A stretch of DNA of 64,000 bases from Thamnaconus septentrionalis (GCA_009823395.1 CM020502.1:27380944-27444943), one strand, 5' to 3'; shown: positions 11,183 through 46,566, counted from the stretch's first letter. Made by a program: numbers and translations. Notes: generated from the letters alone by a model not told the origin.

Positions 11183-11637
11183 TAAGGCCGATTCTTCAGG
11201 TTGCAGCAGTGAAATGTGGATGTTGAAGGAATCCTCGTGGACACCGACTTGATTGTATAGAAACAGGTTTATTACAAAGAAGTCAGGCATCAATCAGGCG
11301 ACCGGTCCGCCTGAGGAGGTTGTGTGTCCAGATGTGCCCAAGCTCTCACAGTCTCTCAGAGAATAGTTAGAACATCACCTCCTTGTACACACAGGTCTCG
11401 TCATCAGGCACATTCCATATAAGGAGGACAAAGAGACAATTGTAACACAGGGGGTGCAAGGATGGGTAAGTTACTGGCCAGACTTGGAATGTATGTTAAC
11501 TACACAGTCTTCCTAGGGAGTTGAGATGAAGCCTTCCAAGGGAAGTAACCTAATGCAGGTGCTGCGCTAACGAGGGGTCTGTTCGTCTTATCAGGCAAGA
11601 AGCCTGCAGGAGTAGGGCCAAAGCTTCAGACACTACA
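11183..11637 (-). mobile_element. Solitary LTR of an endogenous retrovirus-like element
   Basis: 455 bp with a 4-bp duplication CCAT on each side (11179-11182 and 11638-11641); copy 1 keeps the uninterrupted ATCCATCCTTTCC near 5220. Read on the minus strand it starts TGTAGTG, has a TATA-like CTTATATGG (about 11414-11422) and then AATAAACCTG (poly(A) signal, about 11265-11274), in the U3-R-U5 order expected of an LTR. No internal gag/pol/env sequence is present, so this is a solo LTR left by recombination. The 3' end reads CTTA rather than the usual CA, so family assignment stays open. Confidence 0.75.
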
Positions 11638-11973
11638 CCATCCTTTCCTTTTTGATTGGGACATTTATTCTGATGTCCATATGTTGCATCTTGGATCACG
11701 GTGACAAGAAATAAAAATCAAGAACCTGTTGAAATTCAATAGATTTATCGGTGAAGAGGCCAAAGAGGCCACACCTGAGGAAAAAAAAACTACAATTTGC
11801 AAATGTAAGTCCTACATACTCACAAATATGTATACCATGTATTTGCAGTAGACTGATAATACATTCTGCAAATAGTCAATGTCAGCTGATGAAATAAGGC
11901 ACAATTGTTGCCTCTGTAAATGTACAAAATCACTTAATATAAACTAACATTTATAAATTAAGTCATCAAACTC

Positions 11974-12328
11974 CATCCATCCATCCATCTTCTATACCCA
12001 CTTATTCCTATTCAGGGTCACGGGGGTGTGCTGGAGCCTATCCCAGCTGTCTTAGGGCGAAGGCAGGCTACACCCTGCCTTCGCCACATAGAAACAAACA
12101 ACCATTCACACTCACATGCACACCTATGGACAATTTACAATGTTCAATTGACCTCACATGCATGTTTTTGGACTGTGGGAGGAAGCCGGAGAACCCGTAG
12201 AGAACCCACGCAGACACGGGGAGAATATGCAAACTCCACACAGAAAGGTCCCAGGTCCGGACCACGGAATCGAACCCACAACCTTCTTGCTGTGAGGCGG
12301 CAGCGCTAACCACTTCACCACTGTGTCG
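11974..12328 (-). mobile_element. Full-length tRNA-headed SINE with LINE-type 3' tail
   Basis: 355 bp with an 11-bp target-site duplication TCATCAAACTC (11963-11973 and 12329-12339); copy 1 has the empty site at about 5550. On the minus strand the head has an A-box-like GTGGTTAGCGCTG (12313-12301) and a B box GGTTCGATTCC (12276-12266) at tRNA spacing. The body follows, then GGGATAGGCTCCAGC and CGTGACCCTGAATAGGAATA, and the element ends in (GGAT)n. This is a very common teleost repeat type whose tail resembles L2-clade LINE 3' ends; that clade name is from memory. Confidence 0.85.
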
Positions 12329-12499
12329 TCATCAAACTCATGGAATCAAAAAACAAAGGAAGCAGGAGTCTTAAGGGAAGACATGCTGATGATTTACGCC
12401 ATGCGTTTTCTTTATGAGTAAATAAAAAGCTCCCAGAATAGCCAATAAGCAGCAAAGGATTCATTTATCGTGGTTAAACTTGTAACTTGCACAGACAAT

Positions 12500-14859
12500 T
12501 CACATCTTGGCTCTGGGCATCCCACTAGAGTAGAGGTGAGCCTGCAGGAAGGCCAAGATCTTCCTCCAGGCATCTTCTTGAGCCTCGGAGTGAGGTTTGG
12601 TCGTTCCTCCCCAAACTACTTTCACTAGAAAACACACATTAATCTTCCCATCAGCATAACAGCCAAAAACATGACACCTGCATATAGAAATAAAGGCTGG
12701 AAATTCCATGGATGCCTCAAAAAGGAAAAATAAAGTAAAATATAAAGCAGCTGTATGTTGATATTACATTGTGCTTCATCATCGTGAGACCTACCATTCT
12801 TTTTGAAATTGGTCACCCTGAAGTGGGGCGAGTAGGGCGGCTCGATCAGGTGACCAGCTTCATGGTAATTCAAGACAGTCAGCAGATGCTCCTTACCTGC
12901 CGCCTTCATCCTTTGGGAGATCTGAGGGTCGAAGGTCATAAACAAATAAATACCATTTAATTAATTCATGACAATTTGTTCACATCTGGCTGTCAGCCAT
13001 GTGTGTCTCGACTTACGTCTTCAGAACACTCGACTGCTGGACAGTTCTGATCGTCTGTGCCGTTGATTAACAACAACGGACAATTTATCTTTCCCACCTG
13101 GGAAAGTAGAAAAAACAAATTAAAGAAATTCAAGGCACATCAGGTGGAAAATGCTTCTGCTGACCAGAAGCAGTCAGCCCTCCCACCATCTGACTAGCAA
13201 CAGTCAATAACATGCCATTGACAATCTGAATCTGACGACAAATCTCGTAGTTTGCATCCTTTGTGTTGTGTTGTTTGCCGTTACTGACGTCCACTTTGTT
13301 AGAGTCGCGCATCACAGCTAAGCCCACACCTCTCCAGATCTGATGGCCGCTCTCGTCAAAGATTATCTTGTCCGCTTGCCTGCCGGAAGAAGGGAGCACA
13401 GGCAGTGTAGTGGATCTGCAGACATTCCCGCCAGTTCTTCCATGTGAATGCGGATGCGTAGCCACATGACAGAAAACAACACCTACGTTTCAAAGAGTAT
13501 CGAGACTTCACTGATCTTTTCCCCCTCCGGCCTCAGGTGACTCCCGCTGATTCCGACACCACAAACGGGCTGAAATGCAACACAGTGACACACGCTGACA
13601 CACCATCTATCACAACCAAGTTATAGTCGCCCAGCCTGCCCCGTTACCTTGACGACAGAGCTCTCTGCAGCCAGGCAGAGGGTTATGATGCAGCCGAGGG
13701 AGAGACCAAACAGTGCCACCTTGTCGCGCACCACCTGAGGATGCTCCTGCAGTAAACTGAACGCCGTCTGTGTTGGAGCAGAAGAACAAAACTGAAAAAT
13801 CAGATGTTTTCAGCCAGGAGATGGCACACAAAAGCCGTGACCTGCGTTCAAGCGGTTTGATTCTACACGACTCAGCAACGTGTAATCATTTCATCATACA
13901 TGACATCGGAGGAAGTGTGAATCCTGAGATACCATCCAGCACGGACCTCGAAGTAGTGGAACTCCTCACTGGCCGACGCCATTTCCTCGGCAGAGAGATA
14001 CTCCAGCGCCAAGCTGACGTAACCGTGGGAGGCCAGCATGGCGGAGCGATACTCCACCAGCCCTCCGCCACCCCCCCACATGTCCAGCACACCCGGGAAG
14101 GGTCCTGGGCCTGGAGACAAGAGCACAGGGGGCAGGAGGGAGACCTTTAAAACCAGCAAACACATGAAGAGCAAGAAACAGCCAAGCTGAAAGGAAGAGC
14201 TCACCCGGTGGAATGAATAAGGTCCCTCGCACGCCCCTCTCCCGGACGCTGACCCTCTTCACGCCCGGGGCCATGTACCACCGCTCGATGACACTGGAGC
14301 CCAGGGGGCAGAGCTTCCTGAAGCCCTCAGCTTGGTGCCCGGCGTACACCGAGATGCTGATCAGCAGCGGGCTGCACACGTTGGTCCTCCTCAGCCTGCC
14401 GTGTCAAAGGAATGCAGCACACATTGTGTTCTCCACTGTGTCAGGTCTGAGCGTCACTAAAGTTACACAGTCGCAGGTCACCTGAGCTGTTGGCGACCAT
14501 CTGGTACGGGACGCATGCTCCATAATAAACCCATGACTTCTTTTCCTGTGTACGTGCCCCCGAAACTAATGTCATCTGCCACTGCAAAAAGGAGTAAAGT
14601 GTCAATACAAAGGATAATTCTACAAAAAAAATTCAAGATGGATAGCACAAAGGAGGAAGAGAAGCCCACCGGACACGACTCCCCTGTGGTCGCTGACGTA
14701 GTGTCCGAAAGCCTCCCAGTAGTCGTTGTCCTCGGACAGGTGGAGCGAGTGAAGCGTCACGGGGAGTGCGGGAGGGAGGTTCTCCACCAGCACCGTCAGC
14801 TTCTCGTCCACCAGACCCCGACAGGGGCTGACGGAGAGGACGGGTGCGAGCCAGGACAT
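12500..14859 (-). CDS. ACOT/BAAT-family acyl-CoA thioesterase-like enzyme, copy 2, intact
   Basis: Ten exons: 14859-14670, 14581-14482, 14395-14205, 14110-13947, 13767-13648, 13569-13487, 13379-13289, 13097-13017, 12921-12795, 12624-12500; 1,272 nt, 423 residues, the usual size. The N-terminal beta-sandwich domain ([61 protein letters not shown]) is followed by an alpha/beta hydrolase. Catalytic triad by position: Ser238 in GLSLG, Asp328 in GTDDQN, His364 in [13 protein letters not shown] uses Cys at the nucleophile and ACOTs use Ser, so a thioesterase is likelier than an amino-acid conjugase. The C-terminal AKM fits a peroxisomal PTS1 variant [SAC][KRH][LM]. Residue 332 is Cys (codon 13043-13041) where the sister copy and the family have Trp. 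The start is the ATG in GCCATGT just after a 5'UTR acceptor. ACOT4-like versus BAAT-like orthology is not resolved. Confidence 0.9.
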
Positions 14860-15365
14860 GGCGGACGGTCTTCCTACGGAAGAATGAGGGTGAGGGTAAA
14901 ATTAACCTTGAACCTTGAACTTAAGGGAGGAAAACGTCTGGTTAAAAAAAAATGTAAAAAGAGACAAAGAAAGTGGCCAATAATCTTTATCTGACAAGGG
15001 GAATTTGCACAAGTGTCTGTTTAAGGGTCTGTCTGTTAATTTGTTGTAATTTGATGTAAATGCATCCTGTCATGTTGCTACATGACTGCAATAAAAATGG
15101 ACTGCAGTCTCAAAGTGCAACTATGAAAATAAGATGAATGAAAATAGATTTAAACGTCTAGTCCTTTATCCAGATTATTATAAAAAAAAAAAAAAAAAAA
15201 AAAAGTGCATAATTCTTTATCAGGTCAAACAGTCCTGTGAAGCAGAGCACTTAGCATAGCACTCAACCCATCAAACCTCTCATCAAAGTTCTCTGTTCAG
15301 AAATTAGCAGCACTGATTTATTCGATGTATAATTAACTGAACAGACGCGTACGCAAAATCAAACG

Positions 15366-15408
15366 TTCTCATTGGTTCACGCCAAGAAAGTGGGCGGGGC
15401 GGTGTAGA
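15366..15408 (-). promoter_or_regulatory. Candidate promoter of ACOT/BAAT copy 2
   Basis: Duplicate of the copy-1 block, with the GC box CCGCCCCGCCCAC and CCAATGAGAACG on the minus strand. Conservation between copies follows from the recent duplication, so it is not independent evidence of function. Confidence 0.4.
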
Positions 15409-16121
15409 AAATAGGAACTTCCACGCTCTGTCGACTTTCACTGGAATTAGCCAGTTTTCGTCTGAGGTCAGAACATGCCATACCGATAGTATTGACTTAG
15501 GTTTCATGAAGTCGCGGCACTCTGGTAGTTTTATAAAATGGTTCTAGAATATCTGCTGAATCCAAATTTCTGGATACTTTTTAAATTCGCTCATCTTGTT
15601 TTGAGTTCAGTTGATTAAAAGTGCCTCAAGTGTTGGCGACAACCATCCCGTTGTACTTATATATATATATATTACTCGCGATAACACTTTCAACGTTGAA
15701 AGGCATTTTTAAAAGCGTCTTTTAAAAAGCGATTTCGCTGAGAAAAAAACACACAACAACAACAACAATCGAAATCGGAATGTTCAACATAACGCCGCAC
15801 AGGCTGCATAGGCGTAGTTTCCATGCGGGGGCACCGAGTTACAAAAGCACGGAGCACCATTCCAACATAAGAATATTTTTTTTCAAAATGAAGTGGTTCA
15901 CTCACGGAGGTCAATACACGTCCCTGAGAGTCGATGGCGTGGACTCACAGAGGTCCGGACCAGAGCACAGGAGCTCCGTGGTGGACTCTGCTCTCGGCTC
16001 CTTCAGCCCTCCTCCTGCCACTACCCCTCCACCCCCTCCGGCCGGAGTGATCACACTCATGATCACAGTGCAACTGAACTCCACAAGTTTTTTTAAAAAA
16101 AAAAAAAGTAATTCACATTTA

Positions 16122-16123
<2 letters not shown>

Positions 16124-16197
<74 letters not shown>
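16124..16197. repeat. (TTA)n microsatellite, about 25 units
   Basis: Uninterrupted (TTA/ATT) trinucleotide run between the end of the duplicated block and the ssbp1 promoter, preceded by an A-run at 16096-16107. Confidence 0.95.
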
Positions 16198-16198
<1 letters not shown>

Positions 16199-16378
16199 GT
16201 AGTATAGTAGTAGTAGTACATTGATCGAAAATAAAGGGTGCGTGTGACAGTGAGGGTGTCGTGGCATACTAATAATACATGGTAACAAGGTCGAATGAAG
16301 CGTATGAGAGCAAAAGTCTGACGCACAAACGGAACTTTTGTCGGCTCAACAGAGGAGGCGGACCTGTTTTGGAGAAGG

Positions 16379-16388
16379 ACCGGAAGTA
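16379..16388 (+). promoter_or_regulatory. ssbp1: ETS/GABPA (NRF-2)-type site in the ssbp1 promoter or first exon
   Basis: ACCGGAAGTA matches the ETS core used by GABPA at many nuclear genes for mitochondrial proteins. A non-coding first exon appears to end at 16470, followed by the donor GTAAGT at 16471-16476, placing this motif near the transcription start. Confidence 0.5.
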
Positions 16389-17088
16389 GCGTGAGGTTAC
16401 CGAAGTCTTTCTCCAAGCAGCGCACCTGGCAAGGTTTTCGGGGTGCCTTTTCCCCCCATTGTCACTCACGGTAAGTTAATTTTTCTTCAACAAATGCCCG
16501 ACTGCCGCTTCTTTTTGCGTGAAAGTTTTATGAAAGCGAACAAAGATAAACGTAAAAATCTAAAGGTTTTTAGTTCTAACATCCGATGGCGGGAGACTCG
16601 ACAAGCCTCGCTGGCTGATTCTCCATGTTGTCTGACCTGGGAGCAGTTGACTCTGACAACTCCTGTATCACTAAAGTACATGAAGAAAAAAATAAATAAA
16701 TCTAGAAACAAGTTGAATAACTAATAAGCACTTGTCCCAGTTTGCTTTATTAGCAGGCTTGACTAGAAATAATTAATCTCGAGCAAGTGCTTGGAAAGTC
16801 CCCAGGCAGTGCATTTGTCTCATTACATTGATATAAATTTACTTTTCAGACAGTAAAACTGTCTTTTTGCAGATCCGCAGTGTTTCTAATGTATATTTCC
16901 TTAATTTCCCATTCAATTGACAAACAAAGTACTTACAACTTAGAAATGCTTCATAAGTTGTCTTTATCCATTTGTTTGATAAATTCACTGATACGCTGAT
17001 TCTCTTTTTCTTTTCGCTGGTCACTACACCCTGATCCTCTGTCTCCCAGTTTGTTGTACCTCAGAGTTGTTTATTCAGAACAGAGAAG

Positions 17089-19078
<1,990 letters not shown>

Positions 19079-20613
19079 AGATTCTCCTCGTCAACTCCGC
19101 CCAGCAACAACACAACTTTCTTTTTTTCCAACATTCTCATCCACACAAAGATAAAAAAAAAAAAAAGTAGAAGCCAAGGACCCAAGCACCACCAAGTGAA
19201 CAAACTGAGGGCGTGGCGGGGCGGAATATGTCGCGTCTCATTTGACTGTGGCGCCCCCTGCAGCCATGGAGACTTCAAGAGTGCGGTTCCAGTGTACATG
19301 ACTGATCCAAGCGAGATCATTTTTGCCCTTTATTACCAGGTTCCCTGAGTGACGGTGATGTTTCAGTGTGTTTGAAGGTTCGGAAGAACATCTTCTTTAA
19401 GTTGTAGCTCTGTTTAGAGCAACACCAAGACACTCTTTGTTCCTGATTTTACTCCATTGTGTCAGTGAAGGCGTCTTCATGAGGTAAATCTGAAATGTTC
19501 ATTGGTGGAGAACCAGTTTGGTGGCCAGTTCAGGGAAATAATCCCTACATTTAATCTGCCCATTAAAATAATTACACTGTGAAGTGATCTGGTACAGTTT
19601 TCACAACAAAGTGACTTTTTTTTTCACTCTGCGACGAAGCCAAGTTCATTTTTAAAAGCTTTCAAGAATGTCAAAGACAGAGTGACATCGTCCTCATATT
19701 TTGGAAACCAAAACCCCGATCCAGGATGTTCCATGGTTTAGTTTGGTTTTTGCTCGCAACCCCACTTTGAACTGATTATGGAAAAAAAATGCCCAGTTGA
19801 GACTGTGTGATTAGTCGACAGCTGAGATCTCAACAGGAAGCAAAACAGGACTGTTGACAACAAAACCGATCTCGTTTCGGAAGAAGATGAATGTGTGAAA
19901 CTGAAAACCCCAATGATTTGTTTTCCAGGTCGTGGTCACCTCCTCTGTCACTCTCTTGTTATCGTTCTCATGTGTCACATCTGTTTTTTGTTTTTGTTTG
20001 TTTTAAATTTCCTTCCTCATCAGCGGTTTTTGCGTTCGGTTTTTTCGAACAGTCCATTTTCTTGTAACACAACAACAGACTGCCCGAATTCCTTTAATCC
20101 TTGCATTTGTAATTATTTTAATAATGCCTGATTGAACCCCTGTCGAACTAACTGCTTCCTAAGTTTGCTCTCCACATAAGAGAAAAAAAGAAGGAAATTT
20201 GTTCTAACTGAGACAAGCTTGAAAACCAGAATCATCATTAACCAGCAAGTCACTCATATTTCCACAAAGTAAACATCTCAGTGTATTTTATACACGCCTT
20301 ACATATAAAGATTCATCACTTCTTTCATGTTTATTGACTTGTAGAATTTTCATCACAGGCGACTGATGATTGGCCACCTCTGTGTGAACATAGGCGGATT
20401 TTAAAAGTTAAGTTATTCTTGGCCAAAGCTGATTGGTTCCGACAACTTGCAGCGTTTTCACTGGCTGTGGTTCGATTGGGTAGTCAGCCACAAGTGGGCG
20501 GGGCAGAGTTGTGGAGAAACCTGTGGAATCGGAGAGGCAGCAGCGTCAAACTGAACAAAGTTAATCGCGGCGAGACCGGAAACACATTCAATAAATAAAT
20601 AAATGCCTGACTT

Positions 20614-20666
<53 letters not shown>

Positions 20667-21000
20667 ACAAGTAAATATTTTCAACAGATGAAAGATGCAT
20701 TTAGTATCCTAATATCTTGTTCTGTTATAATGAAACTTTTTCTAAAGGTCATTACTAATTTTTAACCATCATACATAATCATTCACAGGATCATGTGACG
20801 CAACAAGACAATTAATTTCCTTTAATTCGGAGCGAGTTGGGTGTTTTACTTTGAAGTCGTATTCGGAAAATACACAACACACTTCATTGTCAACACACGT
20901 TCTTCAATAATTGCACTGTCGTAAACACACGGCTGTTTTATCATCATACAATTTCTAAACCGTGTTAAATGTCGAGCCAATACACCGCGAGGCCCCCAAA
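19079..21000. other. ssbp1 3'UTR and ssbp1-creb3l2 intergenic region
   Basis: No protein-coding gene is supported. An ATTAAA at 19562-19567 is a candidate ssbp1 poly(A) signal; the true end is uncertain. The stretch contains a compound (GT)n(AT)n microsatellite (20613-20664) and a GC-box-like GTGGGCGGGGC at 20494-20504. From about 21000 the sequence becomes the CpG-richer creb3l2 5' region. Confidence 0.5.
20613..20664. repeat. (GT)n(AT)n compound microsatellite
   Basis: GT repeats pass directly into AT repeats, giving about 50 bp of alternating purine-pyrimidine sequence. Confidence 0.95.
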
Positions 21001-21426
21001 GCTCAGTGAGCTAATCGAACGTATTGATCACTAAAGCGTTTCCTGATGCGCGCCCGTGGCCCCGCCCACACATTCCTGAGCGTCTGGGCCGTGAGGAGGA
21101 GCAGCAGGAGGGCTGAAAACCTCCGCAGAGGCTGCTGGAGTCCACCGGTACACCTCTGAGCAAGGCAGGAGATGGTCAACAACAATAACAACAACGACAC
21201 TGTCTAAAAAGAAGAAGAACAAGCCCGGATTCCTTCTTACTCGTCAACCTCTCGATCATCGAAACTTAGTGGGAACTTTTGTTTTTCTCGGGAGTTTCCA
21301 GTCGGACTCCATCGCGTTAAAACGCCGCTCGTTGCTTTTCCCTTCTTCGTTTTTGACGGTGAAACTCGAAAAGGCAAAAGCGACAGAAAGACAAAAGGCG
21401 ACAGACGGTTTGTTGTTCAGGCCAAC

Positions 21427-43402
<21,976 letters not shown>

Positions 43403-45000
43403 GGTTCCCGTCACGCCCCTCAGCCCCTCCCTCACCTGTATCCCATGGTGACCTGTAGCCCCGCCCTGCCCTCCCCCCCACTGGGGGGGGCGACACGGTC
43501 CAGTGTCCTGGAGCAAAGCAAGCACAGCGGTTCCCTCTGCTGGGTGTTTTATGCCATCTCTGCGTACTCAGATACACTGTAATTCTAATATATTTATACG
43601 ATATATGACGGTAATGATCGTGGTATCGATATCATATTAACGCGGCACCGGTTGCCTTAAATCCTGAAGTAAAGTTGCACTGAATCGTTGCCACATGCGT
43701 CGACTTCTGGTCGTATCTGTTGCCTTCAGACTTGGCTTGAAACAGACACGGTTTGTTTTCCTATTGAAAGAAAAGATTCCATTGAGACAGAATTATGTTA
43801 CATTTATTACAGTGGAGAGTTTATACAACAGAAGACGTGAGGCTTTTTACAGGACACTGACGGAGATTCTTTGTATTTATAGACTTTTGTTATTCTATGT
43901 GGATCTTTTTTTTTTATTATTTTTTAGTTGTTTTCTTTTGAACGTGTTCCATTCCAGTGATGCATATACACATTCAGATTTTGATACACGTGTTCATATT
44001 GTATTTGGTTTAATTTTATTGTACTCCTTTTTTTTTTTTTTAATATAGAGTGCGTTATGTTTCTATTGTTCTTCCCTGGATTGAACCATGTAAGGTTTGA
44101 CTCTGGGTTTTCTTTGTCCAAAGTCGGAAAAAACAACGTATAAATTAAGGTAGTTGAAACATTTAGTTCATCATATTTGACTGGTGGAGACGGCGTTGGC
44201 TGCAACCTGTGTCTTTATGCATCACAGGGTGCTAGAACTCCCAGAATGCCAAATCATGTCTTTTTTAAAAAAGTGTCATGTCAAACATGTAGAACCACAG
44301 CATTTTCTTTGCCTTCTAATATTTTTGTGGCCTTATATTTTTTTATAATTTCCTGTAATTTTTTCTACCTTAAGCTCTGTCACTGTCACCTCCAACAGCC
44401 TTTCCAGCATCGACCAAAGAATCTTTCCCAGCAAGTGACACAAAGTATCTATTTTTGTAAATATTAGTTGTTAATAAATAGGGAAGGTTTGTGTCTGCGG
44501 CGTGTGAACCAATCCAAAATGTATTCTCTGATAATTTATGGACGCCTCCACGACACGGTTCCTTTTTTTGAAGTCTTCAATTTTCATTTCATTTTTGTCA
44601 CACTTTTTCTTTCCATTTCTCAAGCATGTTGTTCAAACATGATATTTCATGTGTTACAGTTTTTTTCTTTTTTCTCTGCAGAAGAGAGGCCAGTTTGTGT
44701 TTGTAAATAGAAACTCACTGAGGGAAATTAACACATCAGCCTATAGTTTAGCCAGCAGAAAACAGAAAACATTTTTTTTTATCTCACATTTTTGTAAACT
44801 TTGTAGATCAGTGGCATCAAAGCGGTCATCAAAAAAAAAAATCTGTACAGAACTTTCGGGTAGTGTTTTTACAATGAGACTGAAAGTAGCAGCCGAGGGT
44901 GAGGGTTCCTCCACAGCTCATTTTCATGTTGCCCTTTTTTTTCTGTGTAAAGCCGCTCTTGTCTTTGGCTTCCTGTCTTTTCGCTCATAAATAAAGTATT
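43403..45000 (+). other. creb3l2: creb3l2 3'UTR with poly(A) signal
   Basis: About 1.6 kb of T-rich non-coding sequence; AATAAA at 44990-44995 is the likely signal. Many T-runs (43909-43925, 44029-44041). Confidence 0.75.
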
Positions 45001-45404
45001 TTCCGTAGCAAAAGCACGTCACCTGTTGCCCTGTCGCTCTGTTCACGGAAAGAAAAATAGTGTGTTTCCAGCGCCGTTCACAGACCGCCTTCACTCGTCA
45101 GACAGAGATACACACGTTTTGGATTTTGCTGAGGAGCTTGAGTTTCTATCAAATGTCATCATTTCTCACTTCAAGCACCAAAGCTCTTTCTACCTCCGGT
45201 GTGATTTACTGCAGCCGTGTTTTACCCGCTACTTTAAAAATAGCCGCAGCCCACATACGTTGTTTTTTTTTTACATTTGACATCATCTCAGGTGAAATGA
45301 AGGTCAGGCGCTAAGTGCTGTTGCACGCTGGCAGCAAATCACAGCAAACGAAAAAGTAAATAAATAAATGAGCACCTCGCACAATTAAATCCCGCCTGGA
45401 CAAT

Positions 45405-45535
45405 CAATCAATTTTTCAAAATTTGTACGGCGCTAAATCACAACCAAAGGCGTCTCAAAGCGTTTCATACAATCAGAGAGAATCCAAGAGCAGGCAAGGT
45501 GCGACCGAGGCCAGGAAAAACACTGTAGACGTAGA
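45405..45535. mobile_element. Teleost dispersed short repeat (SINE-like)
   Basis: The phrase CAATCAATTTTTCAAAATTTG, then CGGCGCTAAATCACAACCAA, CGTCTCAAAGCGTTTCATAC and CAGGCAAGGTGCGACC, resembles a repeat I recall as common in many fish genomes. Ends not determined. Confidence 0.5.
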
Positions 45536-45604
45536 TATATAGATCAATGTTATTGTGTAGTTATACAGTGAATTGTTGGATGATTATAATAACATTATAA
45601 TAAT

Positions 45605-46340
45605 AGTAAAACATTATATTTATAAAGCACTTTTCAGAAAACTAAAAGACACTTTACGGAGCAGTTAAAAAAAATCAGAACATATAAAATCAAATCAATA
45701 TCAAAATTTGCGATACAAAGAAATAGAAGGTGGTGAAGTGTATTCCATGACAAGACAGGCAACACAGGACAGTTAATCCGATGTGAAAAGCAGCTCTGAA
45801 GAGGTGGGTTTTGAGAAGTGTTTTTAAGGTGGGTAAGTCAGTACAGTCACAAATGTGTTTGGACAGTAAGTTCCAGAGGGTGGGGGCAGCTATGGGGAAG
45901 GCGCTGTCACCCCAGGTCCAGTGCTTAGTTCTAAGTGGTGAGAGGGGAGGTTGGCATCAGAGGAACGGAGGCTGCGGGAGGGAGTGTGGAGGTGGAGCAG
46001 GGTGGTGAGGTAGCAGGGGGCCTGGTTGTGGAGGGCTTTGTGGGTGAGGACGAGGACTCTGAAGTGGATGCGTTGAGGGACTGGGAGCCAGTGGAGCTTC
46101 TGAAGGACAGGGGTGATGTGGTCACGGGAGCGGGTGTGGGTGAGGAGGCGAGCAGCTGAGTTTTGGATGTACTGGAGTTTATTGAGGACTTTGGATGATG
46201 TGCCATAGAGAATGCTGTTGCAGTAATGCAGTCTGGATGTGATGAAGGTGCGGATGAGAGCTTCAGCAGCGGAAAGCGAAAAGGGAGTGATAGGCAGAGA
46301 CGAGCAATATCTTTCAGATGAAAGAAGGCTGTTCCAGTGA
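45605..46340. mobile_element. Teleost dispersed long repeat, ~730 bp
   Basis: Contains TTTATAAAGCACTTTTCAGA, AGGTGGGTTTTGAGAAGTGT, GAGGGCTTTGTGGGTGAGGA, GGAGCCAGTGGAGCTTCTGA and GGGGTGATGTGGTCACG, GTTGCAGTAATGCAGTCTGG. I recall these phrases from a repeat present in large numbers in teleosts. Open frames in it are short and not homologous to anything I recognise. Confidence 0.55.
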
Positions 46341-46409
46341 TGTGGTTGACGTGGTGTTCAATTCACGTGACCTCAGCGAATTCCAGAGAGCAAAGCGAGA
46401 GAGTGACCT

Positions 46410-46428
46410 TGACATCATCATAAAGATC

Positions 46429-46460
<32 letters not shown>

Positions 46461-46534
46461 CTTTATCACCATCATCACCATCATCATCATCATCATCATC
46501 ATCATCATAATATCATCACCATCATCTTTATCAC

Positions 46535-46566
<32 letters not shown>

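Larger units (their letters stand above)
9374..15998. repeat. Tandem duplication, copy 2 (with three later insertions)
   Basis: Begins with the ndufa12 3'UTR string CAATAAAATCTCTATTC joined directly to the end of copy 1 (CTCTCGGC). Its start is split by a hAT-like element and an LTR, and its body by a SINE. Homology with copy 1 ends at 15998 (CTCTCGGC), just upstream of the ssbp1 5' region. The junction shows no more than about 1 bp of microhomology. Confidence 0.9.

Noticed and set aside
15780..16202. 140-codon frame ending in a Tyr run
   Set aside because: Duplicated non-coding flank followed by the (TTA)n microsatellite.
45935..46206. Open frames on both strands in 45.9-46.2 kb
   Set aside because: They fall in a dispersed teleost repeat with degenerate coding potential and no recognisable domain.
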